This document shows, one piece after another, positions 7,501-14,960 of a stretch of 64,000 bases of DNA. Source of the stretch: Francisella sp. SYW-9 (GTDB taxonomy: Bacteria > Pseudomonadota > Gammaproteobacteria > Francisellales > Francisellaceae); assembly GCF_008711465.1 (NCBI RefSeq), contig NZ_VXKQ01000007.1:262247-326246 (forward strand). The letters are read 5' to 3'. How positions within the stretch are numbered: the stretch's first letter is position 1; the number at the start of each line of letters is the position of its first letter. Both the position numbers and the translations under genes were made by a program. Below the pieces are notes generated by a model. That model had not been told where the DNA came from and did not search any database. It saw only the letters and a program-made list of their open reading frames with translations.

Positions 7501-10185
7501 TGTTGATTTATATATATTGCCTTTACTTCCTGTAGCATATTTAGGAGCCTTCAATGTTATAGTTGCATCGTGAGCTCCACCTCCACTAACAAAAGTCCAA
7601 CCAGTAAATCCTGACATCACCTTACTCCAATCAAAAGTATATGGTCCTCCATAACCAGGAGTGCTAAGGTTTACTGCAATTGTCAATTTTTTACCTTCAG
7701 CTACACTTCCATCTGTCCTTCCACTTGCACTTTCATACGACAACGTGAATTCTGGCTTACTTGTACTCTCAGCTATAACAGTTCCAGTAACACTTACAGG
7801 ATCTGATGATACCGATGCAGAGTCACTAATTGTCATATTTGCATTATATTTACTTACTCCAAAACCTGTAGCATATTTAGGAGCCTTCAATGTTATAGTC
7901 GGATCGTGAGCTCCACCTCCACTAACCAAAGTCCAACCAGTAAATCTTGACTTCACCCCATCCCAATCAAAAGTATATGGTGCTCCATGACCAGGAGTGC
8001 CAAGGTTTACTGCAATTGTCAATTTTTTACCTTCGACTACACTTCCATCTGTCTTTCCACTCGCACTTTTATACGACAACGTAAATTTTGGCTTACTTGT
8101 ACTCTCAGCTACAACAGTTCCAGTAACACTTTCAGGATCTGATGATACAGCTAATGAATCACTAACTGTCATATTAGCATTATATTTATTTACACCAAAA
8201 CCTGTAGCATATTTAGGAGCCTTCAATGTTATAGTCGGATCGTGAGATCCACCTCCACTATCTACTGTCCAACCAGTAAATCCTGACTTCACCCCACTCC
8301 AATCGTAACTATATGGTGCTCCTCCAGAACCAGGTTTAATAATATCTGCTGTAATTGTCAACGTGTTACCTTCAACTACACTTCCATCTCCTTTCCCACC
8401 TGTACTGTCATATTTAATTAATACTACAGGAGGATTCTTGATTATCTTTATTGGTTCATCTAATAACACAATCTTGCTTGGATTACCTTTAACATCATGT
8501 GCTACCACTCCTATAGAATCTATTGGTATCTCACTAAACCTAGATGCATTTTTCTCTAACTGAATCTTAACTGTATTTGATGTGTTTTTAGGATCTACTA
8601 TACTAAAATCATCCGCATATAAAGGTACTACTTTCCACTGATACCCTTTTGGATCCACATCTTTTTGAGGTTCAAAATCTTCTGCTGTAAGAGTTACTAT
8701 TCCTCCAAAAGGTACAGTTGCAGGTACAGGAACCGCTATCCTACCTCTCTTAAGGTCACTTCCTTTTATAGCTACAGGATCTTTCGAATATACCACCTTA
8801 CCATAATGACGCTTTTTATCCTTACCTATATCACTAGCCTGAACCCCAATCACCCCAGCAGGAATACTAGTTAAATTAGGATTCAACACAGTAACTGCAT
8901 TATTAGCTGTCGTACTATTACCTAATCTAAAATCATCTTGGTATGGTTGTTTTATAATCCACCTATAACCATCTTGATCAACAGTTCCAGATATATCACC
9001 TTCCATAATATTTAGTAGTCTAGATGACGCCGAACCTCCTCCTACAGTAAAGTTCTTTGCATTATATATAACTGTCGAACCAGCTTTAACACTACCAGAT
9101 GTCGGATCAACTTCACCTCCAGTAGGGCCTTGTGAGCTGTCATACATTGTTATATGAAGAGAACCTGTACCAACACCTTTCTCACTTACTTTTATAGATG
9201 CCGACGGTAAGACATTTTTAGATGTCTCAACTGTTACCACCTGTGCATGAGCAGGAGTTCCTTTCTTAATACTCCAGCCACTTGGCAAAGTCCATATAAA
9301 ATTATTTGAAGGCTTATCTGAACTTGCTTTATATACGTGCTCCGATGAACTATTAATAGCGTCATATGTATACTCCGATGAAGTAGCAACATTAGTTTCA
9401 CCTTCAACTGTCAAATGCAAGCCACCAGATGTAGATAACTTAAGTTTATTTGACGGCGGTGACTGGTCACCATTCTTATCTACAGCAACCATCTGTAAGA
9501 CCATATCATTACTAAAACTCTTAAATGTATAATCTAACTTACCTTTATTACTATCATCACTTCTTGTCTGTGCTATCTGTTTATTATTTAACAACCACTT
9601 ATAATAAAATGGAGAATAACCTCCTTTTGGATCTTTAGTCACCTCAAAACGACATTTTGAATGAACTGAACTACATACACCATCTGTTGCTATTGTTGGC
9701 GCACCTAAATTATTAAACTTTATTTTAGTTGATAAATTAACAGGATAAATTATATTATTAATTGATGCTTCACCTTTAACATGTACTATAGCATGGGTAG
9801 CATTTCCATCAAATCGAAGACCAGTGGGGTTACTATTTAAAGTACACTGATTGTTAGTACAACTTATTAGATTACGCTCATCTAATTCTTTCTCACTCGC
9901 AAGTGCTGCCTTACTTTGACTATTTGCAAACCACCTAATAGTTGTCTTTACATATCCATTAGGATATGGTTTAGAATAAAGAAATTGATCTGTAATCAAA
10001 TCCTGCTCATATACTGCATCTAAAGGGACCAGTGTTAAACTACAAACTCTATCATTAGTACAAACATATGTTACCCTAAACATTGGCTTATCATGTTTAC
10101 CACAAGCACTTAATAACAAAGCTGAAAATATTATTAAAAATAAAAAACCTAACTTAAGTTTTAGATTATTGATTAAATTATCCAT
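1180..10185 (-). CDS. Giant repeat-containing surface lipoprotein (3001 aa)
   Basis: Predicted outer-membrane lipoprotein and adhesin-like protein. A basic N-terminus and hydrophobic stretch end in the lipobox LLLSAC, with Cys28 as the lipidated residue. The next residues are Gly-Lys, not Asp, which favours outer-membrane sorting. The rest is a long array of roughly 100-residue beta-sandwich modules. Many carry a PYTYxW-like core (GKPPYTYSWSF, GGPYTFDW), as in PKD/SprB/Ig-like repeats. Three sets of modules are near-identical at DNA level: residues ~595-895, ~1028-1586 and ~2340-2750. Cysteine pairs appear in the last third. The final ~140 residues differ in base composition and codon use. 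No catalytic domain, LPXTG signal or autotransporter barrel is seen. Precise ligand and function are unknown. The convergent RT gene beyond its 3' end is the notable context. Confidence 0.85.
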   Translation of the reverse strand: MDNLINNLKLKLGFLFLIIFSALLLSACGKHDKPMFRVTYVCTNDRVCSLTLVPLDAVYEQDLITDQFLYSKPYPNGYVKTTIRWFANSQSKAALASEKELDERNLISCTNNQCTLNSNPTGLRFDGNATHAIVHVKGEASINNIIYPVNLSTKIKFNNLGAPTIATDGVCSSVHSKCRFEVTKDPKGGYSPFYYKWLLNNKQIAQTRSDDSNKGKLDYTFKSFSNDMVLQMVAVDKNGDQSPPSNKLKLSTSGGLHLTVEGETNVATSSEYTYDAINSSSEHVYKASSDKPSNNFIWTLPSGWSIKKGTPAHAQVVTVETSKNVLPSASIKVSEKGVGTGSLHITMYDSSQGPTGGEVDPTSGSVKAGSTVIYNAKNFTVGGGSASSRLLNIMEGDISGTVDQDGYRWIIKQPYQDDFRLGNSTTANNAVTVLNPNLTSIPAGVIGVQASDIGKDKKRHYGKVVYSKDPVAIKGSDLKRGRIAVPVPATVPFGGIVTLTAEDFEPQKDVDPKGYQWKVVPLYADDFSIVDPKNTSNTVKIQLEKNASRFSEIPIDSIGVVAHDVKGNPSKIVLLDEPIKIIKNPPVVLIKYDSTGGKGDGSVVEGNTLTITADIIKPGSGGAPYSYDWSGVKSGFTGWTVDSGGGSHDPTITLKAPKYATGFGVNKYNANMTVSDSLAVSSDPESVTGTVVAESTSKPKFTLSYKSASGKTDGSVVEGKKLTIAVNLGTPGHGAPYTFDWDGVKSRFTGWTLVSGGGAHDPTITLKAPKYATGFGVSKYNANMTISDSASVSSDPVSVTGTVIAESTSKPEFTLSYESASGRTDGSVAEGKKLTIAVNLSTPGYGGPYTFDWSKVMSGFTGWTFVSGGGAHDATITLKAPKYATGSKGNIYKSTVTVTDVASIESDPVMATATVKAVPKITVVQDPATGIIPYDAGSSSQILTYTASGAGTGGSYSWTVPATVSNAKGISVTGKDTATLTLTINDKEIALGGLSIAEGAITVIGTDSDGIASQADAPAARINGSKGGPTGNVTVDKPILPYTGDDQEITYTANYALAKGTTGTLGYTWTVDKSKLPDGVSVKSSSMKDSVLVLAVDHSKVDATYESIKAGAISVVVQDNVGNKVTGSGPGVRINGSTGAPTGSVKVDKPTLLYTGDVQEVTYTAKYKLAKGAIGKLGYTWAVSNLPDGVSVDKSSSSMKGSVLVLDVDDSKVDTAGESIINGAVSVVAQDSLGNKVTGPGPEVKINGSSSAPSVSSIVLTSSKVVPYDGINSQEITYLATVNGGKEPYNYAIDSVGLIAKYGSELSDASVTNDGGGKATITLTVKPKAAAGEIDPSDIKLGVKGNDGNINYGVANTGVKITGSSAAPTGDVTVDKPILPYTGDDQEITYTANYALAKGTTGTLGYTWTVDKSKLPDGVSVKSSSMKDSVLVLAVDHSKVDATYESIKAGAISVVVQDNVGNKVTGSGPGVRINGSAGAPTGSVKVDKPTLLYTGDVQEVTYTAKYKLAKGAIGKLGYTWAVSNLPDGVSVDKSSSSMKGSVLVLDVDDSKVDTAGESIINGAVSVVAQDSLGNKVTGPGPEVKINGSSSAPDITITMTPASGKIPYDADNTSQKLEFKAQGAGVGGSYSWTVPATVSKAQGISVAGKDTATLTLTVNDKEIAPGGLSIAKGDITVIGTDATGNKSKVDAPAAAINGSSSTPTITVSMGIPTLVKTGILPFISGKSSQIVTFTASGEAGVTLSNFKWDVEKVKSLNGVSIKSKSGDKLVLDVDDTASGMDKPQTLSKGDISVTAEDADGDKGLGQAPKLTINGSSNLPEITYVVLSPTPPSALPYNDINPGKIKYGLATVKGTKPFSIVQIDTKGLDSNKDIVAHGGGTLPGSVVFTIKPDATAGKLLGADFGVYIQDGDGDEPGEIQSSENVTINGKANAPQGTIALKSATPVGNTGGSDKIEYKASYSPGKDQSGTLTYTWAENNLPASITFDHTSADGSEIYLNVAKNTDDSGYNFDPSNKLTVTVSDPAGNTITAHPSTVVHINGEEDGPTISMTPSTYTTTVGKSMTVTANVSKGKPPYTYSWSFHNVYPYGYPIDHYTLSPDNTTQTLYISSFPADDQYGIKQGNIKLYVTDSNGNQSKTISNPLIDIVTDVPQLRSITASSTSVSVGKYTTLTATGDNLPDGDHYTWTLPKGWKFEGSSPDKKAKQIVVGPNGTFPVSGEVKVEINYGDQTYGPVSKSIYVALTPPTIGKPTCTGLNCTVKLSTLAAGGSGSFNYTAVINTSGSHVSAIANQSYSSDTQTITFTTNGDGAGWPQTLRVKATDATTPADYADSDTSDPFTPGPINPPGLTAGSCTGMSCNVTITAATGGSTHGFTYAIYDKADTSTPIKANITDISSPITLDFAGESVGNHTVYAVAEDNTSSAISNHSPDATVTPSVEPVIRPSISSVICTPASSNKFTCTTTLTPASGGTGEGFDYTISDSSTITGHNDPKPSILTTIPAKTSDPLSVRFTVSDKTAGWEQQVKFTAKDKGDTSKSRDSNTKEYTPGPINPPGLTAGSCTGMSCNVTITAATGGSTNGFTYAIYDKADTSKPIKASITDISSPITLDFAGESDGNHTVYAVAEDNTSSAISNHSPDATVTPSAEPVIRPSISSVICTPASSNKFTCTTTLTPASGGTGEGFDYTISDSSTITGHNDPKPSILTTIPAKTSDPLSVRFTVSDETAGWEQQVKFTATDKGDTTKSKDSSKENYRPGPITAPSLTVPDCSTNNMKCTATFTKASGGSSRGFSYDVAVTDTTAGKDARISVSPEISDSNDGRSITFDFSGNKSGDSYKLVLTATDSKSQATAKTNSNFKPTEPAPPTPLQLTSAEFIWAGPPNVGINQYQVNVQDSNIAVVKLYYGYGSSAPSLARPIRGSTHNVSSKGSHWFAADSADVFNGSHVSSCNGMHDYPGSSYTIEAKGYSSSGKEIAHTTLYWFSAGTALYSEIPNTQSGRGSLTVDQC
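1931..3166 (-). repeat. Two tandem ~618-bp near-identical repeats
   Basis: Within the giant gene, 1931-2548 and 2549-3166 are tandem copies that differ at few positions over most of their length (protein copies each ~206 residues, starting GPINPPGLTAGSC). Each holds two Ig-like modules with conserved cysteines. Such long identity suggests recent duplication or gene conversion, and could allow copy-number change by recombination. Confidence 0.85.
5427..7102 (-). repeat. Pair of ~659-bp near-identical direct repeats
   Basis: The blocks 5427-6085 and 6444-7102 lie 1017 bases apart and are nearly identical. They encode two different modules in the same order (one with VDKPILPYTGDDQEITY, one with VDKPTLLYTGDVQEVTY). 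A third, unrelated module separates the copies, so the duplicated unit is about 1 kb. Confidence 0.85.
7500..8410 (-). repeat. Three 336-bp tandem Ig-like module repeats
   Basis: Modules of 112 residues sharing FTGW, SGGGxHDPTITLKAPKYATG and YDW/FDW cores repeat with a 336-base period. They are more diverged than the other two repeat sets, so this is probably the older array. Confidence 0.8.
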
Positions 10186-10649
10186 ATATAGTCATTACTC
10201 ATTAATTTATTTAATATTACATACCCAATTTTATATTAACATAGAATTAACAATATTCAATTTAAATTTAATTATTAATAATATAAAACCAATATATATT
10301 GAATAATAATTACTAATAATAATCAGTATCAACAACCATTCACAACAGAATCAACTTTTTCCTAAAAAATCATTAAAAGCTTAAGGTATATTGTTTGGAT
10401 GCTAACTTCTTTTAGTCAGAGAATGGGTATGTTAGACCAAGAAAAGAAGAAAGCAAACTAATACTAAAGATTTAGTAAGCTTAACTCAACTTTTTCTATG
10501 GCTAATCTAGAATAAAATTCTTAGAATATTTGCTAAAGTACCAAGCATTTAGACTTCTACAGACATTTCGTAACTCTCTTAACTAAGAATACAATACTAT
10601 AATAGTGATCGTCCAGTTTAGAAAAACTTTAATAAAAATAAAGCATAGG
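10186..10649. other. AT-rich gap, no gene identified
   Basis: Between the start of the giant lipoprotein gene and the end of the LysR gene. The part next to 10185 is very AT-rich and should hold the lipoprotein promoter. The region 10400-10620 has short broken reading frames on the plus strand that could be debris of an old gene, but I cannot assign a family. Confidence 0.4.
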
Positions 10650-11543
10650 TTACTTCGAGAAAAACAACTCAATAAGCTTTTTAACCTTTGGTTGGACAAT
10701 ATTATTTTTCTCATAATAGATACACAAATCAATGGTTTCAATATTATCAGGTTTAAGTATCTCAACTAGAGATCCTTCTTTTAGCTCTTTCTTTACAGCA
10801 TAATCATGGAACTGACCAATACCCATATTTTGTAAAACACAAGCTTTCATAGCTTCAACACTATTTAAATATAAAAAAGGTTGCAATTTCTCTGCTGTAT
10901 TTTCAAACCCAGGTAAAACATGCATATTACTTTTTGTTCTTATTGTATGGGTAATAAGCTTATGATTATGCATATCTTTAACTGTCCTTGGCTCACCATA
11001 TCTACAAATATATTCCGGAGATGCACAGGTAAGATAAGAGGTCTGTTTATATTTACGCGAAATAATATGTTGTGGCGGTGGCCAATTAAAACCAAATGCT
11101 ATATCTATTGCTGTTTGTCCAAAATTAACAGGTTGCTCCGTCAAATCTATATTAATAGTAACATCAGGATACATCTGAGTATAAGTGTCTAACTTCTCTA
11201 ATAAATCAGATGAAAATAACAAAGGGTTACAAATAATATTAAGTGTGCCACTAGGATTAGCATTTATCGCAGAAATCATATTCCTAGCTATATCTAACTC
11301 ACGCTTAATATTCCTACACTGCTGATATAGCCTCTCTCCCTCAACTGTAACTTTCAATCTCTTAGTTGATCGCAAAATTAAAGGAGCGCCTACCTGCTGT
11401 TCCAATAGCTTAATATTCTTACTAACAGCCGCTACTGTAATACCTAGTTTTTTAGCTGCATTTGTGAAACTACTCTCTTCAACAACTGTTAGGAAAACTT
11501 CAAAGTGATCTAATGATGGCTTCAAATCTGGTGTTTTTAGCAT
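10650..11543 (-). CDS. LysR-family transcriptional regulator
   Basis: LysR-type regulator of 297 residues, the normal family length. The N-terminal winged helix-turn-helix (about residues 12-70) shows the family pattern FxxVxExxSFTNAAKKLG, followed by AAVSKNIKLLEQQVGAPL and RSTKRLKVTVEGE. The C-terminal part (about 95-295) fits the periplasmic-binding-protein-like effector domain. It is transcribed divergently from an MFS exporter across 136 bases that contain repeated TTAAC/GTTAA words, the standard layout for a LysR regulator and its target. I infer that it controls the exporter and itself. The effector is unknown. Confidence 0.88.
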   Translation of the reverse strand: MLKTPDLKPSLDHFEVFLTVVEESSFTNAAKKLGITVAAVSKNIKLLEQQVGAPLILRSTKRLKVTVEGERLYQQCRNIKRELDIARNMISAINANPSGTLNIICNPLLFSSDLLEKLDTYTQMYPDVTINIDLTEQPVNFGQTAIDIAFGFNWPPPQHIISRKYKQTSYLTCASPEYICRYGEPRTVKDMHNHKLITHTIRTKSNMHVLPGFENTAEKLQPFLYLNSVEAMKACVLQNMGIGQFHDYAVKKELKEGSLVEILKPDNIETIDLCIYYEKNNIVQPKVKKLIELFFSK

Positions 11544-11550
11544 AATACCT

Positions 11551-11624
11551 CACTCTTTTTAACTTTTAGTTAACTATGTTTAACTTTTTAAGCTCTTATT
11601 AATCTTAAGTTAAAAAGATATAAT
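11551..11624. promoter_or_regulatory. Operator-like inverted repeat and exporter promoter
   Basis: An 11-base arm CTTTTTAACTT (11555-11565) is repeated in inverse as AAGTTAAAAAG (11607-11617). Further TTAAC words lie between them, including GTTAAC near 11569. The right arm abuts a perfect TATAAT (11619-11624) for the rightward exporter gene, with TTATTA 17 bases upstream as a weak -35. A LysR protein bound to both arms would sit over both divergent start regions. Confidence 0.5.
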
Positions 11625-11679
11625 AATCAAAGTAAAGTTAAAACTTAGAAAAAATTATAAATTTTAAGGAGTAATCACA

Positions 11680-12858
11680 ATGAACATAGTATTTGCAATA
11701 ATTTGTTATTTAATAGTTCCTATGTCTGGCTTATGTATTGATCTATATGCACCATCTTTACCAGCAATTAGTTCTGCATTTGGTACACCTGAGGTTCTTG
11801 CAAAATATACGATCTCATTTTATCTACTTTCATTCGCTTTCTTTCAGCTATTTGCTGGACCTGTGACAGATAGCTTTGGTCGTAAAAAGCCTATAATCGT
11901 ATCACTGATAATCTTCATAATTATCTCTTACTTAATGACATTAACAACTAGTATGACTGTTTTTATGGTATATCGTATACTACAAGGTGTGTGTATAGCA
12001 TTTGTTGGAGTATCTGCTAGAGCAATTATTCCTGATATTTTTGAAGGTGCTCAATATAAAAAAATGATAAACTATATGACTATCATCTGGGCATTGGGTC
12101 CTATTATTGCTCCTTTCATAGGTGGCCATTTACAACACTACTTCGGTTGGAAATCATGTTTCTACTTCTTTAGTATATATGGAATTTGTGTACTACTTTT
12201 GGTCACCTTTATCTATCGTGAGACAGCTAAACAAACACACAAAATGTCTTTAGGCAAAGCCTTCTCAAACTACTATGAGATGGCTACTCATAACCACTTT
12301 GTTCTTGGTACACTTTGCATTGGACTACTTTATTCATTCCTTGTGATATTTAGTACAGTAGGAGTATTTGTTATAGAAGATACTTTACATTACTCAGCAA
12401 TTACTTTTGGAAATATTGCACTATTAATGGGCTTTGCTTGGTTCTTAGGAAATATGGCTAACAGATTTTTACTACACCTAAGTGAAGATTTTAATAGAAT
12501 GAAGTTAAGCTTAGCTGTTAGCATATCTGCAATATCTTGCTTAATACTAATGATTATTAGCATCCTCTTGCCAACTAGCATTGTAGCGCTAGCAGTATTT
12601 ATGTTTATTGCATTCTTCTTTGCAGGAATTGTTTTCCCTAACTTCTTTGCTCTATGTATTGGTCTATTTAGTCATATTGCTGGTAGTGCAAATGCATTAA
12701 TGGGTTCATTCTTTATATTTTTAACTAGTATATTAGTATTTATATTTGGCCTAGTGCATATTCATACAATCCTAGCTTTAGCTTCGATTATATTTATACT
12801 ATCGCTAGTAAGCTTTATATTAATAAAACTTTTCTTTGCTTTAGAATTAAAAAAATAA
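11680..12858 (+). CDS. Bcr/CflA-type MFS drug exporter
   Basis: Inner-membrane major facilitator of 392 residues with about 12 hydrophobic segments. The first segment ends in DLYAPSLPAISSAF, typical of the Bcr/CflA drug:proton antiporter branch. The loop DSFGRKKPII matches the MFS A-motif between helices 2 and 3. A good Shine-Dalgarno sequence (AAGGAG) sits 9 bases before the ATG. The substrate cannot be told from sequence; bicyclomycin, chloramphenicol and similar compounds are exported by relatives. The divergent LysR gene probably regulates it. Confidence 0.85.
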   Translation: MNIVFAIICYLIVPMSGLCIDLYAPSLPAISSAFGTPEVLAKYTISFYLLSFAFFQLFAGPVTDSFGRKKPIIVSLIIFIIISYLMTLTTSMTVFMVYRILQGVCIAFVGVSARAIIPDIFEGAQYKKMINYMTIIWALGPIIAPFIGGHLQHYFGWKSCFYFFSIYGICVLLLVTFIYRETAKQTHKMSLGKAFSNYYEMATHNHFVLGTLCIGLLYSFLVIFSTVGVFVIEDTLHYSAITFGNIALLMGFAWFLGNMANRFLLHLSEDFNRMKLSLAVSISAISCLILMIISILLPTSIVALAVFMFIAFFFAGIVFPNFFALCIGLFSHIAGSANALMGSFFIFLTSILVFIFGLVHIHTILALASIIFILSLVSFILIKLFFALELKK

Positions 12859-13065
12859 TGCTTATCTCACAAGAAATATTATAAATATCTTACTCATTAA
12901 TAATCTACAAAGCCTAAAGCAATATCTTTCTCATAACTTTCAATAAACTTTCTACCATTACTTCTAAAAACTGACAAAGCCATCATATATGTACTTTTCT
13001 AAAAGAAACAATACTTCATAAAGACTAAATACCCATATATTAATAGATACAATATCTCAAAATCA

Positions 13066-14865
13066 TCAACTCTTTGACTCTAATTTCATAAGTTCTGATA
13101 AAACATTCCTATTTATAGTTGCCTGATTAATATAGTCTTTATCCTCACCATTTTTGAGCCACATTTCTTCTGCAGCCTCAAGAGATTCATTATCATAAGC
13201 TTTAAACTTATCTACTTTAAGTTTAGCAATTCTCTTATCTTCACCCAGTCGAACTAATGTCTCAACAGCTGCAGAACTTGCTGATTCAAAGGTTTCTCTA
13301 ATAGTATAGTTAGCCCCGGCATTCTTAAGTTCATACACATGATGTCTATCCTTTGCTCTTGCTATAATAATAATTTCTTTCTGATGCCTTCTGATCATAG
13401 ATACTAAATCTATTTGACCATCCCTATCATCAATAGCAGCCACAAAAACTTTTGCTTCACGCGTACCTGCTGAGATTAAAAGCTCGGGATTCAGCGCATC
13501 TCCATAATAGGCAATATTTCCATATTTACGAAATGTCTCTATCGTATTTATATCGTTATCAAGAATTACTGGGTTATAATCATTTGCTTTTAATACACGT
13601 GCTATTATTTGTCCAAACCTTCCTGCTCCAGCAATAATAACTTTACTACAATGTTCGATATTATCTGCATCACGATTATTTTGATTTTGGCATATAGGTA
13701 GAATAATTTTCTCATATAACATAAATAATAGAGGTGTTAATAACATAGATAAAATAACTATTAAAGTAATTATATCGACTGTATTACTAGGAATTAATTT
13801 GATAGTTAAAGTAAAGCTAAGTAATACAAAAGCGAACTCTCCTCCTTGAGTTAGAGATAAGCTAAATAGCCAAAAATTTGATTTATCAAACTTATATATC
13901 TTTGCTATGAACATTAGTACAAGCATTTTACTAGACATCAGTAGAAAAACTCCTAAAAGAACATACTCCCAATTTGTAACTAAAATGTGGAAACTTATAC
14001 TGGCTCCTATAGATATAAAGAACAACCCCATTAGAAGCCCTTTAAATGGGGATATCTGGCTCTCTATTTCATGACGATATTCACTTTCTGAGAGTATTAC
14101 ACCAGCAATGAAAGCTCCTAATGCGGGAGATAAACCTAAATAATTCATAAATATAGAGACACTAATGACTATTAGCAATACTAACCCTGTAAAGATTTCC
14201 GGAAGCTTTGTTTTTGCTATATATCGAAAAATATGGCGCAATAATAACTTACTTACAATAATCATTATTAATATAGTTATAAATATTATTATTGCATGTA
14301 TTACTGGTGAACTTACTATAAAGTTATTATGGTGACGATCTATAGAAACAACTGTATGTTTAAGAATTAATAAAGGAAGTATTGCAAAAATAGGTATTAC
14401 AATAATATCTTGACTTATAAGCACTGATAATATTGATTGTCCAGCCTTTGTATTGGATTGTCTTGCCTCTTGAAGACTTTGTAAAACAATTGCAGTTGAA
14501 GATAATGATAAAATTAGTGAAATTGCTAATGCTTGGTTCCAAGATATATTAAATATAAAAATACAAATAAAAGTCAATAATACTGTAGATATAATTACTT
14601 GTAATCCACCTAAACCTATTAAGCTATAACGTAATTCCCACACCTTCTTTGGCTTTAGCTCTATCCCTATTAAAAACATCATCATAACAACACCAAATTC
14701 TGCAAAATGTTGTATTGACTCAACGTTATCGTGTATTAATCCAAAAAGAGGTCCAAGTAATACACCCGCTATTAAATAACCTAAGATAGAACCTAATTTA
14801 AGTCTTTTTGTAATAGGAACAACGATAATTGCGAAAAATAAAAATAAAGTCGCTTCTGTTAGCAT
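13066..14865 (-). CDS. KefB/KefC-type cation:proton antiporter (CPA2)
   Basis: Monovalent cation antiporter of 599 residues. The N-terminal ~385 residues are a 12-13 helix Na+/H+ exchanger domain (GSILGYLIAGVLLGPLFG; FLIGIELKPKKVWELR; SPALGAFIAGVILSESEY). A Rossmann-type RCK/TrkA-N domain follows from about 400, with the nucleotide-binding stretch VIIAGAGRFGQIIARVLKAN and a later acidic end (VILDND). The layout and length match the glutathione-gated KefB/KefC potassium efflux family. No KefF/KefG-type accessory gene lies beside it. Probably a potassium or sodium efflux system for pH or electrophile stress; ion specificity is inferred. Confidence 0.85.
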   Translation of the reverse strand: MLTEATLFLFFAIIVVPITKRLKLGSILGYLIAGVLLGPLFGLIHDNVESIQHFAEFGVVMMMFLIGIELKPKKVWELRYSLIGLGGLQVIISTVLLTFICIFIFNISWNQALAISLILSLSSTAIVLQSLQEARQSNTKAGQSILSVLISQDIIVIPIFAILPLLILKHTVVSIDRHHNNFIVSSPVIHAIIIFITILIMIIVSKLLLRHIFRYIAKTKLPEIFTGLVLLIVISVSIFMNYLGLSPALGAFIAGVILSESEYRHEIESQISPFKGLLMGLFFISIGASISFHILVTNWEYVLLGVFLLMSSKMLVLMFIAKIYKFDKSNFWLFSLSLTQGGEFAFVLLSFTLTIKLIPSNTVDIITLIVILSMLLTPLLFMLYEKIILPICQNQNNRDADNIEHCSKVIIAGAGRFGQIIARVLKANDYNPVILDNDINTIETFRKYGNIAYYGDALNPELLISAGTREAKVFVAAIDDRDGQIDLVSMIRRHQKEIIIIARAKDRHHVYELKNAGANYTIRETFESASSAAVETLVRLGEDKRIAKLKVDKFKAYDNESLEAAEEMWLKNGEDKDYINQATINRNVLSELMKLESKS

Positions 14866-14960
14866 AACAAATATAAATATATTATTTTCAATATTTATTA
14901 ATTATAGATTTAACCGTTATATTAATCTATTAGCTACAGCTTTAAAGAGAAAATAAAAGT

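Noticed and set aside
10400-10620. Possible transposase remnant before the LysR gene
   Set aside because: Short stop-broken frames only. None carries a motif I can tie to an insertion-sequence family.
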